A stretch of DNA of 6,988 nucleotides from Clostridia bacterium. Its GTDB lineage: Bacteria > Bacillota > Clostridia > Oscillospirales > CAG-382. Under the pieces are notes generated by a model, which had not been told where the DNA came from, searched no databases, and was given only the letters and a program-made list of their open reading frames with translations. The stretch lies in contig JAFYOG010000161.1 in NCBI GenBank assembly GCA_017560285.1, positions 1 to 6,988 on the forward strand, written 5' to 3'. The translations under genes were made by a program, and so were the position numbers. Positions 1-5,965 of the stretch are shown here, in pieces; within the stretch, counting starts at the first letter, position 1, and each line of letters begins with the position of its first letter.

Positions 1-485
1 CTTTCAATGCCGCTTTCGCAGTTGATGCTTGCTTTATTGGAAGAATTGATTTTTCCCATCTTTTTAAAAACAAGATTATCCTTAGCGCCCTTTTTTACGA
101 TTTTTTCGACCTTATTTTCGGGCAGGATAACGTAATTATAGGTTTGTAAATAATCGATATTAATTTGTTCGGCAACACCTTCCAAGGAAAAGCCCTTATC
201 CAAACTCATTAACGAATGCAAGCCGGAAAGAGCATTTTTAATAAGCTTTGAATTGGTTATATTACCGGTATACGCCAATATAACGTCGCCGTCTTTTGCT
301 TTCGGGCGGTCGCAGCCGTTAAAAGATAAAAGTTCTGCAATAGTTACCGAACGGTTATATCCGTATATATCACAAAATTTATCAAAAGCGTCCTTCATTA
401 CAGGGTCGTTTACCGTAATTGAATTTATGCTTTTAAATAAAACCGCATAATCCTCTTTAAATAGTTTTTCGAATGAATTTGACAT
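1..485 (-). CDS. Unidentified protein, N-terminal 161 residues (3' end outside window)
   Basis: An open frame runs from ATG at 483-485 to the left edge without a stop and is preceded by a strong AAAGGAGA site five bases upstream, so this is a real gene although I do not recognise it. The protein begins MSNSFEKLFKEDYAVLF, has no signal peptide or membrane helix, and looks soluble and cytoplasmic. Features seen are AKDGDVILAYTGN (about residues 68-80), ALSGLHSLMSLDKGF (about 87-101) and YNYVILPENKVEKIVKKGAKDN (about 117-138) followed by KKMGKINSSNK. The last part faintly resembles the end of AIR-synthase C-terminal domains (as in PurM, PurL, SelD or HypE), where a P-E-x-K stretch precedes a G-x-(I/V) strand, but the alignment is by eye and could be chance. 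It starts 11 bases after mtaB ends and is probably co-transcribed with it; codon use is like its neighbours. Confidence 0.8.
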   Translation of the reverse strand, partial: MSNSFEKLFKEDYAVLFKSINSITVNDPVMKDAFDKFCDIYGYNRSVTIAELLSFNGCDRPKAKDGDVILAYTGNITNSKLIKNALSGLHSLMSLDKGFSLEGVAEQINIDYLQTYNYVILPENKVEKIVKKGAKDNLVFKKMGKINSSNKASINCESGIE

Positions 486-490
486 AATTT

Positions 491-499
491 TCTCCTTTA
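491..499 (-). promoter_or_regulatory. Ribosome binding site of the left-edge gene, fused to the mtaB stop
   Basis: TAAAGGAGA on the minus strand combines the mtaB stop TAA with a near-consensus Shine-Dalgarno sequence, five bases before the ATG at 485. It is the strongest such site in the window and argues that the unidentified gene is well translated. Confidence 0.85.
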
Positions 500-1765
500 T
501 ATAGGGGTTGCTACAAGTATACCGTTTTCTTGAGATTCGCCAACTGCCTTTACAATGCTACCTACGGTATAATCTTTATTAATTAGCTTAGATTCGATAA
601 ATTCCTCGGTATGGCCGTAAGCATATCCATCCTTAATTTTTTCAACAAGAACAGCTATTTCTTTGCCGTACATAGAGGATAATATATTTTCTTTAACAAT
701 ATTGATTTCGCTAATTAAGCAATTATTTCTTTCGCTTCTTATTGCCTTAGGTACGCTGTTGGGCATAACCGCTGCAGGAGTGCCTTCCCTTTCGGAATAA
801 GGAAAAGAGTGAACGTGAAACAGTTGCAATTCTTTTAAAGTATCGACTGTTTCCTTAAACATTTCTTCGGTTTCGCCGGGAAATCCTACGATAATATCGG
901 CGGTTATAATACAGTTTGGGATATATTTACGTATTAAATTAACCTTATCAATAATATCGGTTTTTTTATAGGGGCGTTTCATAGCGGTTAAAATTTCATC
1001 GCAACAGGATTGCAAGGATAGGTGAATATGGGGCATAAAATTAACGCACTCGGAAACGGTTTCCATAAAATCTACATTAATACGGTTTGGAGTTAAAGAG
1101 CCAAGCCTTAAACGTTCCAGGCCCTTTAATTCAGATACCGATTTTATCAGCTGTGGCAAAGGAATTTTATTATAAGCACTAACTTCTATACCCGTTAATA
1201 TAATTTCCTTATAGCCCTTTTTAATTAATCTCTCGGCCTCGTTAATAATATGGTCAGCTTCGCGGGAACGAACACTACCGCGGCACTTTGGAATTATACA
1301 ATAGGTACATTTACCGTTACAGCCGTCTTGTATTTTAATAAAGGCACGGCATTCCGAAAACAGATCGCTGTTACCGCATATATGCATTTCCTCAAAGGGG
1401 GCATTATCCATGCTTATAACACCGTTGCCGCATTTTGCATCATCTGCGTACAATACGTCGACCACAGACAGTTTTTCCCGATTACCGCATACGTATATTA
1501 CGTTTTCAATTTCGGCAAAGCTTGGGTCTATTTGGGAAGCGCATCCCATAACCAAAACCTTCCCCTTTTCGGCACAACGGCGAACAATCTGTTTGCTTTT
1601 TCGTTGGCTTTCTGCAGTTACAGTGCAGGTATTTACAATATAATAATCACTAACGCCGTTTTTTACAACTTCATAGCCATTTGCGGTTAATGCTTCTGCA
1701 ACAGCACAGGATTCATATTGGTTTACACGGCAACCCAAGGTAATTATACTAACTGTTTTCTTCAT
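497..1765 (-). CDS. mtaB: tRNA (N6-L-threonylcarbamoyladenosine(37)-C2)-methylthiotransferase
   Basis: Radical-SAM methylthiotransferase that converts t6A37 to ms2t6A37 in ANN-decoding tRNAs. Two ATG codons stand in tandem at 1768 and 1765; AAAAGGAT is only about three bases from the first but six from the second, so the second is preferred (422 residues, numbering used here). The N-terminal UPF0004 domain starts with ITLGCRVNQYES (C12) and supplies C47 in NTCTVTAES and C75 in MGCAS, the ligands of the auxiliary 4Fe-4S cluster. The radical-SAM cluster motif CNGKCTYC gives C149, C153 and C156. Later hallmarks are LTGIEVSAYN, HLSLQS, ADIIVGFPGETEE and HSFPYSEREGTPAA; a weak TRAM-like region ends the protein. 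Length and the TLGCRVNQYE/GIE pattern fit the MtaB (YqeV) branch better than MiaB or RimO. One oddity is LQSCCDE where LQSGCDE is usual. It overlaps the upstream RNase M5 gene and ends 11 bases before the next gene. Confidence 0.94.
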   Translation of the reverse strand: MKKTVSIITLGCRVNQYESCAVAEALTANGYEVVKNGVSDYYIVNTCTVTAESQRKSKQIVRRCAEKGKVLVMGCASQIDPSFAEIENVIYVCGNREKLSVVDVLYADDAKCGNGVISMDNAPFEEMHICGNSDLFSECRAFIKIQDGCNGKCTYCIIPKCRGSVRSREADHIINEAERLIKKGYKEIILTGIEVSAYNKIPLPQLIKSVSELKGLERLRLGSLTPNRINVDFMETVSECVNFMPHIHLSLQSCCDEILTAMKRPYKKTDIIDKVNLIRKYIPNCIITADIIVGFPGETEEMFKETVDTLKELQLFHVHSFPYSEREGTPAAVMPNSVPKAIRSERNNCLISEINIVKENILSSMYGKEIAVLVEKIKDGYAYGHTEEFIESKLINKDYTVGSIVKAVGESQENGILVATPI

Positions 1766-2345
1766 CATTTATCCTTTTAAGGGCATTTTCGTATTCGGTT
1801 TTCGATACCAAAAGATTTATCACTTCTAATAGCGCCTTTGCGGTTAGTGTTTCGGGTAAATCTAATATTCTTGCTAAAGCCTTACGTTTTTCCGAGGAAT
1901 TTGCGCCGCCCGAGAAACCATCATCATAAAATTCTGCAACGGATATATTGGCACCCACCGTGGGATTTTCACCCGCAAAGGGCAACAAAAGGTTGTATAA
2001 TGTATTTACGTCTATGCCTTCGACACCTAACAAACCATCGGCAGATGCATTTCTTTTTCTGCGCTCTTTGCCAACAATAGAGGGCGCATAAACGTTATAA
2101 ATTTTTCCGTTAAGCATACCCTTTAATTTGTTTCTTATAAAATGGCCTGCACGGTCGCTGTCGGTAAGAATAATTATACCTTTTTCGCTTGACAGCTTTT
2201 TTAAAAGCTTTTGTTTTTCTGTATTTTTAAAAACAGAAAAACCGTCCAGCGCCACAACCGTAGAATTAACTACCATACTTACCTTGGATTTATCGTATCG
2301 GCCTTCTACTATTATTGGGTATTTTAGGTTAAGCTTTTCTTCCAT
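1749..2345 (-). CDS. rnmV: RNase M5-like TOPRIM protein (5S rRNA maturation)
   Basis: Protein of 198 residues, close to the roughly 190 of Bacillus RNase M5, which makes the final cuts in 5S rRNA precursor with help from ribosomal protein L18. The TOPRIM domain is clear: PIIVEGRYDKSKV (10-22) with the catalytic-type glutamate E14, then GIIILTDSDRAGHFIR (56-71) with D62 and D64. The segment VGKERRKRNASADGLLGVEGI (91-111) is the basic loop and GVE motif that separates M5 from topoisomerases and DnaG. The C-terminal part (about 125-190), with FSGGANSSEKRKALARILDLP, matches the DUF4093-type helical domain of clostridial M5 proteins. The ATG has AGGAT eight bases upstream. The gene overlaps holA by 17 bases and mtaB by 17-20. 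The alternative is a TOPRIM protein with a different RNA target; no 5S gene is present here to support the link. Confidence 0.88.
   Translation of the reverse strand: MEEKLNLKYPIIVEGRYDKSKVSMVVNSTVVALDGFSVFKNTEKQKLLKKLSSEKGIIILTDSDRAGHFIRNKLKGMLNGKIYNVYAPSIVGKERRKRNASADGLLGVEGIDVNTLYNLLLPFAGENPTVGANISVAEFYDDGFSGGANSSEKRKALARILDLPETLTAKALLEVINLLVSKTEYENALKRINDEENS
1771..1778 (-). promoter_or_regulatory. Ribosome binding site of mtaB
   Basis: AAAAGGAT on the minus strand lies inside the 3' end of the RNase M5-like gene. Counted from AGGA, it is three bases from the first ATG and six from the second, which favours the second of the two tandem ATG codons. Confidence 0.7.
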
Positions 2346-3405
2346 AAGAACATATCCTGTAAAACGCTAATTCTAATATTTTCCAAGGATCGCCGCTATA
2401 TGATTTTAGCTTCATATCTGCAACAGAAAGCTGTGTGATGGCATAGGAAAGCAATCCTACGTCGATATTAGAGACCGAAGCGGCAATATTTTTTACCGCC
2501 CACAAGGATTTTTTTAAATCCTTAACCAAAACGTCGTGCCCTTTACCACTGTCTATTGCTGTTTTCGCGTGCAACATTTGAGCATAATTCTTTGCAAGAA
2601 AGCCAACGGCAAGACCCAATTCCTCGCGGCTTAAATCTAAGCTATCGAAAATTCGCTTTGCGGTTACAATATCGCGACGGTTTAATGCGTTTGCTATATC
2701 AAAATACTTATAATCGCTGTTCATACAGCAGTATTTGCGAACGTCTGATGCTTTTAACGGTCTTCCGTCATATACAATAGAAAGCTTTTCTATTTCACCT
2801 TGCAAAATATACATATCCGTACCGCAGGTGTTTAATATTTCTTTAGGTACGTTTGGCTCGAATTCCACGCCCTTAGCGTTAAAATGACGAATTATCCATG
2901 TGGATAGCTTATCGGCTCTTTCGTTTTCGAATTCAACAACCAAACCGAATTCTGTAACAGTTTTCTTAAAAACCTTTAAACCGCCCTTGGGGACGATTTC
3001 GTTGCCGTCTGCATCCTTTTTAGGTTCGGCATTAAGTTTTTTATCGACCGCTTCGCTTGAACGAAGAACGCACAATACGGTAAGATAATCGGGTATTTCG
3101 GAAAAAATACGGGCATAATCCTCTATATCGCTCTCTGTTAATGCCGCGGATTCTATATCGGTAATTTCAATAAGCTTTGATTCCCACATATAGGGCAACG
3201 AATATACAGCATCCTCTAAATCGCTTATACTATCGCGGGATGCATTAAAAAATATGTGGTTAAACTCGGGCAACGGTGAAGAATCGACGGTTTTTCTAAT
3301 ACGTGAAACGTAATAATCCTTTGTGTATTCCTCGGGACCGCAAAACATAAATAAGCCCGACAATTTATTCTCTTTTATACGTGTTTTAAGAACGTCAAGG
3401 CTCAT
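2329..3405 (-). CDS. holA: DNA polymerase III subunit delta (clamp loader)
   Basis: Delta is the clamp-loader subunit that opens the beta sliding clamp so it can be placed on primed DNA. From the chosen ATG the protein has 358 residues, near the usual 330-350. The N-terminus MSLDVLKTRIKENKLSGLF followed by FCGPEEYTKDYYVSRI (21-36) matches the start of family members, where a GxEEY-type motif replaces a true P-loop, as expected because delta does not hydrolyse ATP. Further hallmarks are VVEFE (156-160), MYILQGEIEKL (198-208), the FDIANAL segment (235-241) and the C-terminal GDPWKILELAFYRIC (338-352). An in-frame ATG at 3432 would add nine residues, but it lacks a good ribosome binding site, whereas AAAGGGAA at 3416-3423 precedes 3405. 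The chosen start overlaps comEC by 11 bases, and the 3' end overlaps the next gene by 17. A charged loop at about 126-142 looks like a small insertion. Confidence 0.93.
   Translation of the reverse strand: MSLDVLKTRIKENKLSGLFMFCGPEEYTKDYYVSRIRKTVDSSPLPEFNHIFFNASRDSISDLEDAVYSLPYMWESKLIEITDIESAALTESDIEDYARIFSEIPDYLTVLCVLRSSEAVDKKLNAEPKKDADGNEIVPKGGLKVFKKTVTEFGLVVEFENERADKLSTWIIRHFNAKGVEFEPNVPKEILNTCGTDMYILQGEIEKLSIVYDGRPLKASDVRKYCCMNSDYKYFDIANALNRRDIVTAKRIFDSLDLSREELGLAVGFLAKNYAQMLHAKTAIDSGKGHDVLVKDLKKSLWAVKNIAASVSNIDVGLLSYAITQLSVADMKLKSYSGDPWKILELAFYRICSYGRKA
2354..2358 (-). promoter_or_regulatory. Ribosome binding site of the RNase M5-like gene
   Basis: AGGAT on the minus strand lies eight bases before the ATG at 2345, within the last codons of holA. 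It is of moderate strength and supports the start that overlaps holA by 17 bases. Confidence 0.65.
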
Positions 3406-5611
3406 ATACGTTAAATTCCCTTTCGTTAACATTAATTTTTATTCTTAACGAATTTTCAAACCCTATAAAGCTATCGTTTTCTAAAATCATATTTTTATTA
3501 GCTAATTTATTGTTATAATAGATTTCTGTTGCAGATATATCGCTTACCTTGCCATTATATTGCGAGGTTAAAACCGCAACATCACCGTAAACTGCATTCT
3601 TATATCCGTTATCCAGAATATTAATTTTTACGTCGTTAACAATAAAGTAAATTGACGTTTCGGATGCCAAATTGCCGTATAAACCCGAAATTTGCATAAC
3701 TGCCTGATCGTTAATACGCTTGGACAAATTATCTTTAAAATATATTATATCACAATTACGTTGATTTGCCAACTCTTTTATTTTAGAAATACAATCGGCT
3801 TCGAAATCATTTTTAGGATACGGAACATATAAATTATTAATTTTTACAGCACCGCTCATAGCATCCAGCCGTTTTAGGCCATAATCGCTATATTCCAGCA
3901 TAAAATAGTTATCTAATGATGTTTCGCCGCTTTTATATACGGCCTTGGTATTTGCAGTATAACCGCCTAAATCTATATAAAGATTTGAACCGTTATAGGA
4001 ATAGTACGCATATTCTCCACCGTCGGTACCGTATTCTATAAGCGCGGTACTTTGATTTTGAATATTATTAATAAGATTGCAGCATATTAACGAAACAAAG
4101 AACGCCCCCATTAGCGAGCAGCATACCACTGTTCGTTTTTCTTTTAACAGCATTAAAGAAACGATAACAGCTACAGAAAGAATAACCGGTATAAATACAA
4201 ACGGTAAATATACGGAAACTGTTCCCAAATCTATATCGTGAATGAATTTTGCTATATAAGAAATCGTATCAAATAACGCACCCGATATATAAGCAAAAGG
4301 TAATGCCAAATAAATCCAAATCGGCGCAAGAAGTAATGAAATAAAACAAAATTGAATTGCTATAGAAAATAACGGAACGGCAATTAGATTAACAAAAACA
4401 GAAGCATAGGAAAAGGTGTCGAAGCTAAAAAACATTACCGGAAACGTAAAAATAGCAGAAACCAATGAAATTGCTACCGAATCGATTATGCTGTTTAGTA
4501 TTTTATAGAATAACGCGACGGTTGCGGAACGTTTTTTGTATTTTTGAAGTAATTTCCAACTAATTTTCCCTAACGTTGGCTCAAACAATAAAATACCCAA
4601 CGTGCACAAAAAGGAAAGCTGCACCCCTGCAGAATACAATGCATATGGGTTTATTATTAAAATTAAAGCCAACGCACTAAACAAAGCGGTTATACTGTCT
4701 GCACTGTAAATCAGAAACCTCATTATCATTACGAACAATAGCATTATTACAGCTCTGGTAACGCTTGGCGTAAAGCCTACAAGGGCCGCATAGAACAAGG
4801 CAAAAACGCCGCCTATTGCAGAAATGATACGTTTATCTATATTAAACTTTGATAAAAAGGAATATAGCGCCATAGTGATTATGGAAATATGCAATCCGCT
4901 TATGGCGAGTATATGGCTTATTCCCGCAGAGCGATAAATAGAATAGGTGTAATCGTTCATATCGGTGCGGTCGCCTATTGTTACACCGCGGGAAATTTCC
5001 TTGGCAAAACGAAAGTTTTTATATAAATTTTTGCTATTCTCATGAACACTTTTTCTTATGAAATAGAACAAACCGTTGCCTTCGGAATGATTTAAAATCT
5101 TACCCGATGCCGTAAGCACAGAATCGTTAGAAAGCATATTGTTTGTAAATTTGTAAGTATACTTTATCTCGCAGTTTATTATATCGCCAATAATATAATC
5201 GCTTTCGCTGTTTTTTGGATAAAACCGAACAATAGTATTTTTGGGAACGCCCTCGCTGCTTTTAACTATTCGCGTTTCTAATCTGTTATTATTAATTTCG
5301 GTTATTTCCATTTCCACAATATCGGTAATGCCGTCGAATGATTTGTATTTTTCAACCGACATATTGTAAAGAAACACCCTTGAAATGCCAAAAGCGAAAG
5401 CGGCGACCGCTAAAGCAGCCGCCGATATTCTGGAACAAACCTTATTATTTTTAAAAATGCGCATAACTAAGCATAATAATGCCGCAATTACAGAAATTGC
5501 ATAAATAACTGCGCGGAAACAAAAGGTATCGAAATCCTTCATAAAAATGCCTAAACCGACACCGATTGTAAAAATTAATACAGTTACTGCAAGATTACGC
5601 TTTTTTAACAT
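3395..5611 (-). CDS. comEC: ComEC/Rec2-family DNA internalization channel protein with degenerate C-terminal MBL-like domain
   Basis: Polytopic membrane protein of 738 residues, a usual length for ComEC, which carries single-stranded DNA across the cell membrane during natural transformation. Hydrophobic segments near residues 7-24, 33-51 and 62-82 are followed by a soluble region (about 95-175) matching the N-terminal DUF4131/OB-like part. The Competence domain (about 205-490) has the family hallmarks: AISGLHISII (236-245), GFTPSVTRAVIM (279-290) and NPYALYSAGVQLSFL (321-335), then several further membrane helices up to about 515. Residues 521-738 sit where a metallo-beta-lactamase-like domain is expected and keep an LYIDLGG strand (544-550), but the HxHxDH motif is replaced by EYSDYGL (573-579) and the usual HHGS region reads LTSQYNG (681-687), so metal binding looks lost. 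The start overlaps the HIT stop as TAATG, implying translational coupling. No comEA, comEB or dprA lies in the window, so competence itself cannot be inferred. Confidence 0.93.
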   Translation of the reverse strand: MLKKRNLAVTVLIFTIGVGLGIFMKDFDTFCFRAVIYAISVIAALLCLVMRIFKNNKVCSRISAAALAVAAFAFGISRVFLYNMSVEKYKSFDGITDIVEMEITEINNNRLETRIVKSSEGVPKNTIVRFYPKNSESDYIIGDIINCEIKYTYKFTNNMLSNDSVLTASGKILNHSEGNGLFYFIRKSVHENSKNLYKNFRFAKEISRGVTIGDRTDMNDYTYSIYRSAGISHILAISGLHISIITMALYSFLSKFNIDKRIISAIGGVFALFYAALVGFTPSVTRAVIMLLFVMIMRFLIYSADSITALFSALALILIINPYALYSAGVQLSFLCTLGILLFEPTLGKISWKLLQKYKKRSATVALFYKILNSIIDSVAISLVSAIFTFPVMFFSFDTFSYASVFVNLIAVPLFSIAIQFCFISLLLAPIWIYLALPFAYISGALFDTISYIAKFIHDIDLGTVSVYLPFVFIPVILSVAVIVSLMLLKEKRTVVCCSLMGAFFVSLICCNLINNIQNQSTALIEYGTDGGEYAYYSYNGSNLYIDLGGYTANTKAVYKSGETSLDNYFMLEYSDYGLKRLDAMSGAVKINNLYVPYPKNDFEADCISKIKELANQRNCDIIYFKDNLSKRINDQAVMQISGLYGNLASETSIYFIVNDVKINILDNGYKNAVYGDVAVLTSQYNGKVSDISATEIYYNNKLANKNMILENDSFIGFENSLRIKINVNEREFNVYEP
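3416..3423 (-). promoter_or_regulatory. Ribosome binding site deciding the holA start
   Basis: AAAGGGAA on the minus strand lies inside the end of comEC, about 10-12 bases before the ATG at 3405. It lies downstream of the alternative ATG at 3432, so it can serve only the shorter form. The spacing is slightly long, so the choice is likely but not certain. Confidence 0.6.
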
Positions 5612-5613
5612 TA
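5609..5613 (-). promoter_or_regulatory. TAATG stop/start overlap coupling HIT protein and comEC
   Basis: The HIT stop TAA and the comEC start ATG share one base. No Shine-Dalgarno sequence lies at normal distance; the closest GGAGA is at 5636-5640, about 24 bases upstream. Initiation of comEC therefore probably depends on ribosomes finishing the HIT gene, which would keep ComEC output low. The mechanism is inferred from the layout. Confidence 0.7.
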
Positions 5614-5952
5614 TGCAAGCTTAACGGGAAGCTTTTCTCCGCCCAAGATATGAAAATGAATATGCTTTACGGTTTGACCGCCGTCTTCGCCAACGTTAGT
5701 TATAACACGGTAACCGTTAGTAAGGTTACATAATGCTGCAACCTTTGGGATTGCCAGCAAAACCTTAGTAAGAACTTCTGCGTTTTCGCAGTTTGCGCAA
5801 TCGATAGAATCGGCAACGTGCTTTTTGGGTATAACCAAAACGTGTACGGGTGCGTTTGGATTTATATCCTTAAACGCATATACGTATTCGTCCTCGTAAA
5901 CCTTCGCAGAGGGTATGTCGCCGTTTACAATCTTACAAAATAAGCAATCCAT
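5611..5952 (-). CDS. HIT-family nucleotide-binding hydrolase (HinT/PKCI-like)
   Basis: Complete cytoplasmic protein of 113 residues, the normal length for Hint-branch histidine triad proteins. The signature HIHFHILGG is at residues 97-105; by family knowledge the middle histidine (H99) is the nucleophile that attacks the AMP phosphorus of phosphoramidates and aminoacyl adenylates. The N-terminus CLFCKIVNGDIPS (C3, C6) with the DEYVYAFKDINP and HVLVIPKKH segments is classic for the family, and C3, C6, H45 and H97 match the usual structural zinc site. A second CxxC pair (C52, C55) is extra. The start is well supported by AAGGAG six bases upstream. It begins 10 bases after alaS ends and its stop shares one base with the comEC start. 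The position beside alaS suggests, as inference only, that it hydrolyses alanyl-AMP or similar by-products. Confidence 0.95.
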   Translation of the reverse strand: MDCLFCKIVNGDIPSAKVYEDEYVYAFKDINPNAPVHVLVIPKKHVADSIDCANCENAEVLTKVLLAIPKVAALCNLTNGYRVITNVGEDGGQTVKHIHFHILGGEKLPVKLA

Positions 5953-5958
5953 AATTAG

Positions 5959-5965
5959 CTCCTTA
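5959..5965 (-). promoter_or_regulatory. Ribosome binding site of the HIT gene, fused to the alaS stop
   Basis: On the minus strand the sequence reads TAAGGAG, so the alaS stop codon TAA supplies the first two bases of AAGGAG. The ATG follows six bases later. This fixes the HIT start and suggests that ribosomes ending alaS sit on the next initiation site. Confidence 0.85.

Noticed and set aside
253..450. 65-residue plus-strand frame opposite the left-edge gene
   Set aside because: The minus-strand frame is open across the whole 485 bases and has a strong ribosome binding site; the plus-strand frame has neither support nor motifs.
1250..1690. 146-residue open frame on the plus strand opposite mtaB
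   Set aside because: It lies wholly antisense to the conserved UPF0004/radical-SAM coding region, has no recognisable motif, and mtaB explains the sequence fully.
5617..5634. AAGCTT inverted repeat as a transcription terminator
   Set aside because: The stem is only six pairs with no T-run after it on the minus strand, and it lies within coding sequence before an overlapping start.
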